Assembly: GCA_029051525.1 (NCBI GenBank)
Contig: JAIDKG010000092.1
Location: 1-51,043, forward strand
Direction: 5' to 3'
Length of the DNA: 51,043 bases
DNA from: Muribaculaceae bacterium
Lineage (GTDB): Bacteria; Bacteroidota; Bacteroidia; Bacteroidales; Muribaculaceae
The notes below the pieces were generated by a model. It was not told where the DNA came from. It saw only the letters and a program-made list of their open reading frames with translations, and made no database searches. The translations under genes were made by a program, and so were the position numbers. Below, piece by piece: positions 8,949-16,677 of the stretch. How positions within the stretch are numbered: the stretch's first letter is position 1; every line of letters starts with the position of its first letter.

Positions 8949-8999
8949 CGTTGTGCCCCATCACAATCTCTTATCAAGAGATTGTGATGGGGCACAACG
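8949..8999. repeat. Perfect 24-bp-arm palindrome containing left inverted repeat of the candidate inverton
   Basis: Two 24-base arms (8949-8972 and 8976-8999) are exact reverse complements around the central ATC. The inner 17 bases, 8966-8982, are the reverse complement of 9210-9226. There is no T tract on either side, so it is not a simple terminator. Confidence 0.8.
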
Positions 9000-9226
9000 C
9001 TCAGATATTGAACAAAGTACAAGATTGTCGGACGGGGTTTTGCTAAACATCGGTTGTCATTTGCCCGTCAGTAATGCACCGACCCACCATTCGACCGCAT
9101 TGCCGGCGGCCAGATGACATGATTAGTTTTCAGTTTTTTCTAAGCAAAAAAATAATGATTTCAGTAGTTGTATTTTCAAGTATTTTTACTAAATTTGCCG
9201 CAAATAAGTATCTCTTGATAAGAGAT
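8966..9226. promoter_or_regulatory. Candidate invertible promoter segment (inverton) of the wbp operon
   Basis: ATCTCTTATCAAGAGAT at 8966-8982 and its reverse complement at 9210-9226 flank 227 bases. The promoter TAAATTTG (9190-9197) lies near the right end and currently points toward wbpB. The layout and scale match phase-variable capsule promoters of Bacteroides. No serine or intact tyrosine invertase is present in this window to act on it. Inversion is inferred, not shown. Confidence 0.6.
9190..9197 (+). promoter_or_regulatory. -7 promoter box of the wbp operon, in ON orientation
   Basis: TAAATTTG matches TAnnTTTG. GTTG at 9167-9170 is a possible -33 box with about 19 bases between. The transcript would start near 9204, just inside the right inverted repeat. 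Confidence 0.65.
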
Positions 9227-9230
9227 ACTT
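9206..9230 (+). repeat. Hairpin at the 5' end of the wbp leader, containing right inverted repeat
   Basis: AAGTATCTCTT-GAT-AAGAGATACTT forms an 11-bp stem with a 3-base loop at the very start of the predicted leader RNA. Its core is shared, in reverse orientation, with the 8949-8999 palindrome. Confidence 0.75.
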
Positions 9231-9265
9231 CCCAATAATGCACAATTAAGAAATCACGGGCTATC

Positions 9266-10240
9266 ATGAATTTTGCGTTGATCGGGGCAGCCGGCTATAT
9301 TGCGCCACGTCATATAAAGGCGATTGCCGAGACGTCCAATTCTCTTATAGTGGCACACGACATATCTGACAGCGTGGGGCGCCTTGATAATTATTTCCCT
9401 GATGCGGAATTCTTTACCGACCGCAGGGATTTCTTTGCGTTTTACAGAGACTGCCGCTCATCGGGCCATAGGCTTGACTTTACATCCATATGCACACCTA
9501 ATCATACACATGCTTCATTATCGAAGGAATCATTGCGGCTCGGCACTGATGTGATATGTGAAAAGCCGCTCGCTCTGAGTGTGGCGGAGTTGGAGAGCCT
9601 TATGAAAGTAGAGAATGAGACGGGACACAAGGTTTATAATATACTTCAGTTGCGTCTGCATGACTCGATAGCGGCTTTACGCCGGAGAATAGGCCGGGAG
9701 AGCGCGGATAGAGTGCATGATGTTGACCTGACCTATATCACATCGCGCGGGAAGTGGTATCATGCCAGTTGGAAAGGGGATATTGAGAAAAGCGGCGGTA
9801 TAGCCACCAATATAGGTGTGCATTTCTACGACATGCTGCAGTGGGTGTTCGGCAGTGTGCGCCGCAGTGTGGTACATGTGATGACTCCCGACACTGTGGC
9901 CGGCTATCTTGAACTCGACAAGGCAAGGGTAAGGTATTTTCTGAGCATCAATGCCTCGACGCTTCCGGCAGCCGTAAGAGAGGAGGGGAAGCGCACATGG
10001 CGCACTCTCAGCATCGACGGTGAGGAATTTGAATTCAGTGATGGATTCACCGATCTGCACACAGAGAGCTATCGGCGCATTCTGGCCGGTGAGGGTTTCC
10101 GGATCGGGGAAGCCATAGGCTGCATCGATACGGTGGAGGGGATACGGAGCGCGAAGGCCGTAGGTCTGGTGGGCGACTGGCACCCTCTGGCCTCGCAATT
10201 GTCCGAGGCTCACTTGGCCCATGGGGTGAGCATGATATGA
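9266..10240 (+). CDS. wbpB: UDP-N-acetyl-glucosaminuronate 3-dehydrogenase (WbpB/WlbA-like)
   Basis: A 324-aa Gfo/Idh/MocA oxidoreductase. The N-terminus MNFALIGAAGYIAPRHIKAI carries the Rossmann nucleotide-binding loop and matches Pseudomonas WbpB/WlbA closely. CEKPL holds the catalytic Lys region, and YITSRGKWYHASWKGD and GGIATNIGVHFYDML are family signatures. The enzyme oxidises C3 of UDP-GlcNAcA to the 3-keto sugar, with the cofactor regenerated using 2-oxoglutarate in characterised homologues. It is the first gene of the operon wbpB-wbpE-wbpD-wbpA-wzx and lies directly downstream of the candidate invertible promoter. It is cytoplasmic. The four wbp neighbours make the assignment strong. 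Confidence 0.92.
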   Translation: MNFALIGAAGYIAPRHIKAIAETSNSLIVAHDISDSVGRLDNYFPDAEFFTDRRDFFAFYRDCRSSGHRLDFTSICTPNHTHASLSKESLRLGTDVICEKPLALSVAELESLMKVENETGHKVYNILQLRLHDSIAALRRRIGRESADRVHDVDLTYITSRGKWYHASWKGDIEKSGGIATNIGVHFYDMLQWVFGSVRRSVVHVMTPDTVAGYLELDKARVRYFLSINASTLPAAVREEGKRTWRTLSIDGEEFEFSDGFTDLHTESYRRILAGEGFRIGEAIGCIDTVEGIRSAKAVGLVGDWHPLASQLSEAHLAHGVSMI

Positions 10241-10274
10241 AAATTTATCTCATACATTCATATAGCACTGCTGC

Positions 10275-11411
10275 ATGGATATAAAAATGGTAGATCTTCA
10301 TGCTATGCACATGGAGATAGAGGATGAAATAAGGAGCGGTTTTGAGGATGTCATGGCCCGGAGCGCGTATATCGGCGGCGAGGAGGTTGCAAGGTTCGAG
10401 CAGTCGCTGTCGGACTATACGGGGGTTCCGCATGTAGTGACGTGCGGCAGCGGCACTGCGGCGCTGTATATAGCGCTGAAGGCTCTGGAGCCAACGGCTC
10501 TTGCGCCCGGCGATGAGGTGATTGTCCCGGCATTCGCCTATGCGGCATGTGCGGAGGCTGTGCTGGCGGCGGGTATGATTCCGGTGATGGCCGATGTAGA
10601 TCCGGCCACATTCAATCTGACCTCCTCCGGCATAGAGGCGGCCGTGTCGCCCCGCACCCGTGGGGTGATACCGGTGCATCTTTTCGGACAGCCATGCGAT
10701 ATGGCCTCCATCATGCCCACGGCGCAGCGCCACCGGCTTGTCGTGATTGAGGATAATGCGCAGTCGCTCGGCGCCGCATGCCGCATGGCCAACGGCGAAT
10801 GGCGCCTTGCCGGAAGCATAGGCACTGTGGGCTGCACCTCGTTTTTCCCCACCAAGCCGCTCGGCGCCTATGGCGATGGTGGGGCGATGATGACTGCCGA
10901 CTCCGCTTTAGGCCGTCGGCTGCGCATGATAGCCAATCATGGGCAGAGCGAGAAATACCGCCATTCGCTTGTGGGCTGCAACTCTCGTCTCGACACGCTT
11001 CAGGCGGTGGTGCTGAGTGCCAAGCTCCCCCATATAGCAAAGTGGAATGCGGCCCGGCGTGAAGTGGCCCGGTATTATACGGATGCGCTGGCGGAAGTGG
11101 ATGGTATCAGAGTGCCTGTGGAGGCCTCCGGGGTGGAACATGTATATCATCAGTACACGATTCAGGTGGCCGACGGTCGTCGCGATTCACTCCGCGAGCG
11201 GCTGGCCTCGGCGGGAGTCGCGACGATGGTGTATTATCCGATGCCTCTGCACCGCCAGGAGGCATATCGCCACCGTTGCCGGGTGGCGGGAGATCCGGAG
11301 GTGGCCGACAGGCTGTCGCGTAGCGTGCTGTCGCTCCCTCTCCACACTGCGCTGACCCCCGCCAGTCAGGATTATGTGATAGATGTTATCAAGAAATTTT
11401 TCAACAGCTAA
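10275..11411 (+). CDS. wbpE: UDP-3-keto-GlcNAcA aminotransferase (WbpE/WlbC-like)
   Basis: A 378-aa DegT/DnrJ/EryC1 aminotransferase using PLP. GSGTAALYIALKAL binds the cofactor phosphate, VIEDNAQSLGA carries the Asp contacting the pyridine nitrogen, and FFPTKPLGAYGDGGA carries the Schiff-base Lys. In the WbpB-WbpE pathway it puts an amino group on C3 of the 3-keto sugar using glutamate. It starts 34 bases after wbpB. An internal ATG at 10287 (MVDLHAM) is an alternative start. The gene is visibly richer in G+C than the later capsule genes at 19.4-29.4 kb. Confidence 0.92.
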   Translation: MDIKMVDLHAMHMEIEDEIRSGFEDVMARSAYIGGEEVARFEQSLSDYTGVPHVVTCGSGTAALYIALKALEPTALAPGDEVIVPAFAYAACAEAVLAAGMIPVMADVDPATFNLTSSGIEAAVSPRTRGVIPVHLFGQPCDMASIMPTAQRHRLVVIEDNAQSLGAACRMANGEWRLAGSIGTVGCTSFFPTKPLGAYGDGGAMMTADSALGRRLRMIANHGQSEKYRHSLVGCNSRLDTLQAVVLSAKLPHIAKWNAARREVARYYTDALAEVDGIRVPVEASGVEHVYHQYTIQVADGRRDSLRERLASAGVATMVYYPMPLHRQEAYRHRCRVAGDPEVADRLSRSVLSLPLHTALTPASQDYVIDVIKKFFNS

Positions 11412-11433
11412 GACTCTCTTGGAAAATCAGACT

Positions 11434-12009
11434 ATGTCAGGATATCAGGCTCATCCTACGGCCACTGTCGACGACGGGGCTGTAATTGGCCACGGGGTAA
11501 GAATCTGGCATTACAGCCATGTGATGTCAGGAGCCGTGATAGGTGCCGGATGCAATATCGGCCAGAATGTGATGATTGCCTCGGGCGCCGTGCTCGGCAG
11601 GAATGTGAAGGTGCAGAATAATGTGTCGGTCTATGCCGGCGTGGAATGTGGCGATGATGTGTTTCTCGGCCCCTCCTGTGTGTTTACGAATGTCAGGAAT
11701 CCCCGCAGTGCCGTAGACCGCAAGTCGGAGTTCCGCCCCACGGTCCTTGGGCGGGGAGCTACGATAGGAGCCAACGCCACGGTGATATGCGGCCATACCA
11801 TCGGAGCCTATGCCTTTGTGGCGGCCGGCGCGGTGGTCAACGGCGATGTGGCGCCATATGCCTATGTGGCCGGGAGTCCGGCCGAGTGGAAGGGATGGGT
11901 GAGCGAATATGGCCATAGGCTTCTCTTTGATGCCTCCGGCAGAGGGGTGTGTCCCGAATCGGGGCAGGAATACAGATTATCCGGAAATAAAGTGGAGAGA
12001 ATAAGCTGA
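11434..12009 (+). CDS. wbpD: UDP-3-amino-GlcNAcA N-acetyltransferase (WbpD/WlbB-like)
   Basis: A 191-aa left-handed beta-helix acetyltransferase with hexapeptide repeats (ATVDDGAVIGHGVRIWHYSH, VIGAGCNIGQNVMIASGAVLG). The family signature FTNVRNPRSAVDRKSEF is present and resembles WbpD. It acetylates the 3-amino group using acetyl-CoA, giving UDP-2,3-diacetamido-glucuronate. The start at 11434 (MSGYQAHPTATVDDG) was chosen because it fits the family; a longer frame to 11383 would overlap wbpE. Its stop TGA overlaps the next ATG as TGATG, indicating translational coupling with wbpA. Confidence 0.92.
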   Translation: MSGYQAHPTATVDDGAVIGHGVRIWHYSHVMSGAVIGAGCNIGQNVMIASGAVLGRNVKVQNNVSVYAGVECGDDVFLGPSCVFTNVRNPRSAVDRKSEFRPTVLGRGATIGANATVICGHTIGAYAFVAAGAVVNGDVAPYAYVAGSPAEWKGWVSEYGHRLLFDASGRGVCPESGQEYRLSGNKVERIS

Positions 12010-13310
12010 TGGAGGATATATATGAAAGAATAATAGCGAAGAGGGGGCGCATTGCCGTGGTGGGCCTGGGCTATGTGGGGCTGCCATTGGCGGTGGAACT
12101 GGCCCGGAGGGTGAGCGTGACAGGCCACGACATCAACCCCGGCCGAGTGGAGATGATGCGCCGTGGCATAGATCCGTCGCGCGAGCTGAGTGCGGCCGAT
12201 TTCGAGGGGATCGACATGGAGTTTACATCGGATGAAGAGCGTCTTGACAACGCCTGCTTCTATATTGTGGCCGTCCCGACTCCGGTGGATGCCTGCAACC
12301 GCCCCGACCTCTGCCATCTTCTGGAGGCAGCACGGATGGTGGGGAGGCATATGAAGAGGGGTGATTATGTGGTGTTTGAATCCACGGTATGGCCCGGATG
12401 CGTGGAGGAGGAGTGTGTGCCTATACTTGAGAAGGAGTCGGGTCTGACCTGTGTGGATGATTTCAAAGTGGGGTATTCGCCGGAGCGTATCAATCCCGGC
12501 GACAGAGAACACACCGTGGCTCATACTGTCAAGATTGTGAGCGGATGCGACCGGGAGTCGCTTGAGGCTATTGCGGCGGTCTATGGGATAGCCGTCAGAG
12601 CCGGAGTGCATATGGCTCCCTCGATACGGGTGGCTGAGGCTGCCAAGATTATCGAGAATACGCAGCGGGATGTCAACATAGCCCTTATGAATGAGCTTTC
12701 GATGCTTTTCTCTCGGATGGGGATAAACACATATGATGTCATTGAGGCCGCCTCGACAAAATGGAATTTCCTGAGCTTTGTGCCCGGGCTTGTGGGTGGA
12801 CATTGCATCGGTGTGGATCCATATTATCTGGAGCATAAGGGGAGGTTGATGGGGTATGACTGTCAGGTGATTTCGGCGGCCCGCAGCATCAATGATTCGA
12901 TGGGAAGATATGTGGGCCGGAGCATTATGGATGAACTTGTGTCGCTCCGTGGAGGTGTGGCCGGGGCCAAAGTGCTGGTGATGGGATTCACATTCAAGGA
13001 GAATGTGGCCGACATACGCAACTCCCGTGTGGCCGACATAGTGGGTGAATTGAGTCTCGGGGGAGCGGAGGTGGATGTGACCGACCCTTATGCCGATGGC
13101 CAAGGTGTGGAGCAGATGTATGGAATCACTCTTTCGGAATCTCCGAAGCAGAGGCATTACGATGTGGTGGTGGTGGCTGTGGCCCATGATTGCTACCGCC
13201 GGCTTGATGAGGAATATTTCACCCGGATAATGGAACCCGACGGCCTGCTTGTGGATCTGAAAGGAATCTACCGCAATCGAATAGAGCGGCTGAGATACAG
13301 GAGCCTTTGA
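12009..13310 (+). CDS. wbpA: UDP-N-acetyl-D-glucosamine 6-dehydrogenase (WbpA-like)
   Basis: A 433-aa UDP-sugar dehydrogenase that oxidises C6 of UDP-GlcNAc to UDP-GlcNAcA with two NAD+. VVGLGYVGLPLAVELARR is the NAD-binding loop. VGYSPERINPGDREHTV, KIIENTQRDVNIALMNEL (catalytic Lys region) and GGHCIGVDPYYL (catalytic Cys) are all intact, and length is normal. It makes the substrate for WbpB, although its gene comes fourth. A C-terminal UDP-binding domain is present (FKENVADIRNSRV). A long antisense frame covers this gene but has no protein-like features. Confidence 0.93.
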   Translation: MEDIYERIIAKRGRIAVVGLGYVGLPLAVELARRVSVTGHDINPGRVEMMRRGIDPSRELSAADFEGIDMEFTSDEERLDNACFYIVAVPTPVDACNRPDLCHLLEAARMVGRHMKRGDYVVFESTVWPGCVEEECVPILEKESGLTCVDDFKVGYSPERINPGDREHTVAHTVKIVSGCDRESLEAIAAVYGIAVRAGVHMAPSIRVAEAAKIIENTQRDVNIALMNELSMLFSRMGINTYDVIEAASTKWNFLSFVPGLVGGHCIGVDPYYLEHKGRLMGYDCQVISAARSINDSMGRYVGRSIMDELVSLRGGVAGAKVLVMGFTFKENVADIRNSRVADIVGELSLGGAEVDVTDPYADGQGVEQMYGITLSESPKQRHYDVVVVAVAHDCYRRLDEEYFTRIMEPDGLLVDLKGIYRNRIERLRYRSL

Positions 13311-13364
13311 CCCGGAGATAGCGGCTGCTGAAGGATGCTCATTTTTTGTAGGAAGGGGGCTTAC

Positions 13365-14864
13365 ATGCTTAAACATAATGTGATGGTCAATAATCAGAGT
13401 CGCACCGCACAGGCTTTCTGGCTTGGGCTGGGGAGTGTGGTGTCGTTCATATTCGGTCTTGTCAGCACGGCTGTGCTGAGTCGCATCCTTCCGGTAAGTG
13501 AATACGGCACATACCGACAGGTGCTCTATGTCTATGCCACATTGCAGATAGTCTTCTCACTCGGACTGCCACGTGCCTATTCATTCTTTCTGCCTCGACT
13601 GCCGATTGAGGAGGGACGCCGCTCGGTCGATAAGATAAATCTGATATTCATAGGAGCCGGACTGCTCTTCGGCGTAATCCTCTACATATTTTCGGGCATG
13701 ATAGCCGGATTGCTCAATAATGAGGCATTGGGACCCTGTCTGCGCCGCTTCTCGCCTACACCGGTGTTTCTCCTGCCTGTGCTCGGACTTGAGAGTGTGA
13801 TGGCCACATATCGGCGCACATATTTCACGGTGATCTACGTAATTATCAGCCGGGTGTTGAATCTGGTCTGTGTGCTGAGTCCGGTGATTATGTGGCATTG
13901 CGGTGCGCAGGGGGCTGTGACGGGTCTTACGGTGTCGGCCGCGATATGCTGTTGTGTGGGTCTGTGGCTGGAGCGGCTCCCCTTCAGGGGGGTACAGTCG
14001 CGGAGCACATCGCTGACGGCCGGAGGGATAATGCGCTATTCGCTGCCGCTGATGTGGGCCGGCATATGGGGGATAGTCATCAAGTCGGCGCCCCAGTTTT
14101 TCATAAGCCGGAGGTTTGGCACCGAGGCTTTCGCCGGTTTTGCCAACGGTTTCATAGAACTGCCGTTCGCCTCGATGCTGATCGGAGCTGTGGCGGGTGT
14201 GCTGCTCCCCGAAATATCGCGGTTGGCCCGCGACGAGGCGAATATGGGGAGGGTTCTGGAGCTTTGGCGCACAGCCTTTGAGAAATCGGCTGCGGTGATA
14301 TATCCACTTGCCGTATTCGCATCGGTATTTGCCGAAGATGTGATACTCCTGCTCTATGGCGATAAATATGTTGGAGCGGCTGTATATTTCCGCATGATAG
14401 TGGTGGTCAATCTGGTGCGGGTGGTGCCCTACGCTCCGGTCATGCTCGGGCTTGGACTCGGGAAGAAATATGCCTTGGCGAGCCTGGTGCCGGCAGCGGT
14501 GGCAGTGGCCGGGGAATGGGCTGCGACCTGGATTGCCGACAGTCCGGTGTGGATAGCCGGCATACAGTGCGGCGCGCTGATGCTGCATGTAGGGATGATG
14601 TTTTATTACATCGGGCGGCGCACGGGTGTGGGTGTGGCGCGGCTCTTGCCGTGGCGCAGGTGCGGGGTGCTGCTGGGGCTGTCGGCCGGTGCGGTGATGG
14701 CCACATATACAGCTCTGAGTATGTGTGGATTGTCGGCCGGATTCATGCGATTGGCAGCCGGATTCGTTTTGGCCGGCTCTCTGTATCTGTGTGTCAGCCG
14801 GATGTGCGGCATATCATATACATCGCTCTTGCGTCCGCTTCTCAAGCGCCGGAATGCCGACTGA
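13365..14864 (+). CDS. wzx: Wzx-type polysaccharide flippase (first copy)
   Basis: About 499 aa with roughly 12-14 hydrophobic membrane segments, of the MATE/polysaccharide-transporter superfamily. The N-terminus FWLGLGSVVSFIFGLVSTAVLSRILPVSEYGTYRQV is typical of Wzx-like proteins (LPVSEYGTYRQV is the recognisable signature). It should move lipid-linked glycan units across the inner membrane. The start at 13365 was preferred because GGAAGGGGG precedes it; the frame extends back to 13335. It ends the wbp operon. No glycosyltransferase or polymerase accompanies it in this operon, which is odd because a second flippase lies at 19424. Confidence 0.85.
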   Translation: MLKHNVMVNNQSRTAQAFWLGLGSVVSFIFGLVSTAVLSRILPVSEYGTYRQVLYVYATLQIVFSLGLPRAYSFFLPRLPIEEGRRSVDKINLIFIGAGLLFGVILYIFSGMIAGLLNNEALGPCLRRFSPTPVFLLPVLGLESVMATYRRTYFTVIYVIISRVLNLVCVLSPVIMWHCGAQGAVTGLTVSAAICCCVGLWLERLPFRGVQSRSTSLTAGGIMRYSLPLMWAGIWGIVIKSAPQFFISRRFGTEAFAGFANGFIELPFASMLIGAVAGVLLPEISRLARDEANMGRVLELWRTAFEKSAAVIYPLAVFASVFAEDVILLLYGDKYVGAAVYFRMIVVVNLVRVVPYAPVMLGLGLGKKYALASLVPAAVAVAGEWAATWIADSPVWIAGIQCGALMLHVGMMFYYIGRRTGVGVARLLPWRRCGVLLGLSAGAVMATYTALSMCGLSAGFMRLAAGFVLAGSLYLCVSRMCGISYTSLLRPLLKRRNAD

Positions 14865-15062
14865 TGGGTCAGCTCGCCACACCCCTTCTTTGACTTGCAA
14901 AATCCACTCAAAAATCGCTGCCTCTACGACCCCGAAATTTTTACACAGCGTCGATCTATTATTTTCGGGGGGATGGTCTATATCAGTTGAAAGAGTCGAT
15001 TATGACAAAATGTAATCGCAGCCATCGAAACATTCAATTGCCACAGGAGGATAAAAAGGGTT

Positions 15063-15078
15063 TATCTTTGTTACTTTG
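15063..15078 (+). promoter_or_regulatory. Overlapping -7 boxes before the ThrE operon
   Basis: TATCTTTG (15063-15070) matches TAnnTTTG, and the adjacent TTACTTTG is a near match. Either would give a leader of about 20-35 bases before the ATG at 15102. The gap 14865-15101 shows nothing else. Confidence 0.5.
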
Positions 15079-15101
15079 CAGCGAATTTAAATAGTGTTAT
15101 T

Positions 15102-15311
15102 ATGGATACTGCATTGTGCATTTGGCTTGTCGTGGCAATCGTATGCGTCGTGGCCTTCGTCTTAAAAGTAATGGAATCCTGCGGCCATCGCCGGGTGAAA
15201 ATCCGCTTCCACCGTATCGTTGAGATAGGCAGGGAATCGGAAGAAATTTTTGTGCCGGGCGACCGCGTTGTAAATAGCGATTGCGATGAAGACGACAGCT
15301 ACGACGACTGA
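15102..15311 (+). CDS. Small single-span membrane protein, unknown
   Basis: A 69-aa protein with one N-terminal membrane segment (ALCIWLVVAIVCVVAFVLKV), a basic middle (RRVKIRFHRIVEIG) and an acidic tail ending DCDEDDSYDD. It follows a good -7 box, and its last 26 bases overlap the start of the ThrE-domain gene in another frame, so the two are probably translated together. I do not recognise a family. It could be an accessory subunit of the exporter (inference). Coding status is supported mainly by position and composition. Confidence 0.55.
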   Translation: MDTALCIWLVVAIVCVVAFVLKVMESCGHRRVKIRFHRIVEIGRESEEIFVPGDRVVNSDCDEDDSYDD

Positions 15312-16089
15312 ACCCCGGAGCCGACTGTCGGCCAAGGAGGCATCCCTTTTTCTCGCCACATATGCCGACCGGCTTTTCAGCAGCGGCTCCACAGTGATAC
15401 GCCTTGAAAAAAATGTGAAGAGAATCGCCGCCTCTCTCGGAATGGAGGCTGACATCTCAATTCTGCCGCATTATATTTACCTGACTGTCAGGGATGAGGG
15501 CAACCGCTATTCGCATACCACGGCAATCTCTATCAGAGGAGGTGGAATAAGCTTTAATATCAACACAGCCCTGAGCCGACTGAGTTGGGATATGGCCGAC
15601 CATAAGCTTGATTTCGAGCAGGCCCGGATTGCATTGACCCACATCGCGACACATTCCGGCGCATTAAACAGCTGGCTTTTGGCAGTGCTTGTGGGATTGG
15701 CCAATGCCGCTTTCTGCCGTCTGTTCGGAGGCGATTTCGTGGCGATGGGAATTATTTTCGTCAGCACATTCGCCGGTTATCTGATAAAACAGCTTCTGAT
15801 GGAGCGAAAAGTGGATTATCGTCTTGTGGTGATGCTTTGTTCGTTTGTATCGTCTGTGCTCTCTTCGGCCGACGGACTGTTTCATTTAGGCACCACGCCG
15901 GGGCAGACAATTGCCACAAGTGTGCTTTATCTTGTGCCGGGGATACCCTTCATCAACTCATTCTGTGATATGATCGACCGACATTATATCTGTGCCTTCA
16001 GCCGCCTGACGGATGCCATTGTCATCACATGCTGCATGTCGGCAGGTTTGCTCGGCGGGATGCTGCTGATGCATGAAGGGATGTTTTGA
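15286..16089 (+). CDS. ThrE/YjjP-like threonine/serine exporter, N-terminal subunit
   Basis: A 267-aa protein matching the ThrE N-terminal domain. It has a soluble start with LFLATYADRLFSSGSTVIRLEKNVKRIA (LATYADRLFSSGS is family-typical), then about five membrane segments with GDFVAMGIIFVSTFAGYLIKQ and LVPGIPFINSFCDMIDRHY. In this family the two halves, YjjP and YjjB, form an amino-acid or dicarboxylate exporter in the inner membrane. The other half is encoded immediately downstream and overlaps as TGATG. The start at 15286 overlaps the 69-aa ORF. Confidence 0.85.
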   Translation: MKTTATTTEPRSRLSAKEASLFLATYADRLFSSGSTVIRLEKNVKRIAASLGMEADISILPHYIYLTVRDEGNRYSHTTAISIRGGGISFNINTALSRLSWDMADHKLDFEQARIALTHIATHSGALNSWLLAVLVGLANAAFCRLFGGDFVAMGIIFVSTFAGYLIKQLLMERKVDYRLVVMLCSFVSSVLSSADGLFHLGTTPGQTIATSVLYLVPGIPFINSFCDMIDRHYICAFSRLTDAIVITCCMSAGLLGGMLLMHEGMF

Positions 16090-16643
16090 TGCTGAAGTGT
16101 TTCGGCATCAGAACTTTATTTAAACTTATTATCAGGTTCCTTATTGTTGAGTTGCTTATGATTCTGGAGTTTCTACAGGATGCTTTGTTTGCCGCTGTGG
16201 CGGCAATCGGTTTTGCAGCAATAAGCTGTCCGCCTAAACAGGCATATCCCTATTGTGCCCTTATAGCGGCCATCAGTCATTCGTTCAGGTTTCTGCTTAT
16301 GCAGAATGATTATTTTCAGCTGCATATAGTTGTGGCCACTACTTTTGCATCGTTGCTGACGGGGGTGCTGGCCGTAATACTGTCATCGAGGCCAAGAGTG
16401 CCGGCCGAGACATTTCTTTATCCGTCGCTTCTGCCGATGATTCCGGGAATATATGCGTATAAGACATTCGGCGCACTGGTCATGTGCCTCTATCACGGCA
16501 CTGAGAATGCTTTCGGTCACTATTTCTACCTCTTCACGAGCAATGGCATGACCTGTTTCTTCATTCTGACCGGTATGGCGATAGGGGCTACAGTGCCGAT
16601 ATTTCTTATGAAGCGCATTTCATTCCAGGCTACAAGAGGTTAG
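16089..16643 (+). CDS. ThrE/YjjB-like exporter, C-terminal subunit
   Basis: A 184-aa, four- to five-span membrane protein of the ThrE_2/YjjB type. LPMIPGIYAYKTFGALV is the characteristic motif. The ATG at 16089 overlaps the upstream stop (TGATG), so the two halves are coupled. An upstream TTG at 16086 is also possible. Together with 15286-16089 it should form a split ThrE-type transporter. The substrate cannot be told from sequence. It is unrelated to the capsule loci on both sides, so it separates the two glycan operons. Confidence 0.85.
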   Translation: MLKCFGIRTLFKLIIRFLIVELLMILEFLQDALFAAVAAIGFAAISCPPKQAYPYCALIAAISHSFRFLLMQNDYFQLHIVVATTFASLLTGVLAVILSSRPRVPAETFLYPSLLPMIPGIYAYKTFGALVMCLYHGTENAFGHYFYLFTSNGMTCFFILTGMAIGATVPIFLMKRISFQATRG

Positions 16644-16677
16644 AATAACAAGATACTAATTGACGTTCTGAATATAG

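Noticed and set aside
8949..8999. The long palindrome as a transcription terminator
   Set aside because: No T tract on either side, and a proper terminator already lies at 8766-8802.
11862..13376. A 504-aa open frame on the minus strand
   Set aside because: Antisense to wbpA, which has all catalytic motifs. The frame is His/Arg/Pro-rich with no family signature and arises from the codon bias of a G+C-rich gene.
13581..14588. A 335-aa minus-strand frame opposite the first wzx
   Set aside because: Gln/His/Arg-rich shadow of a membrane protein gene.
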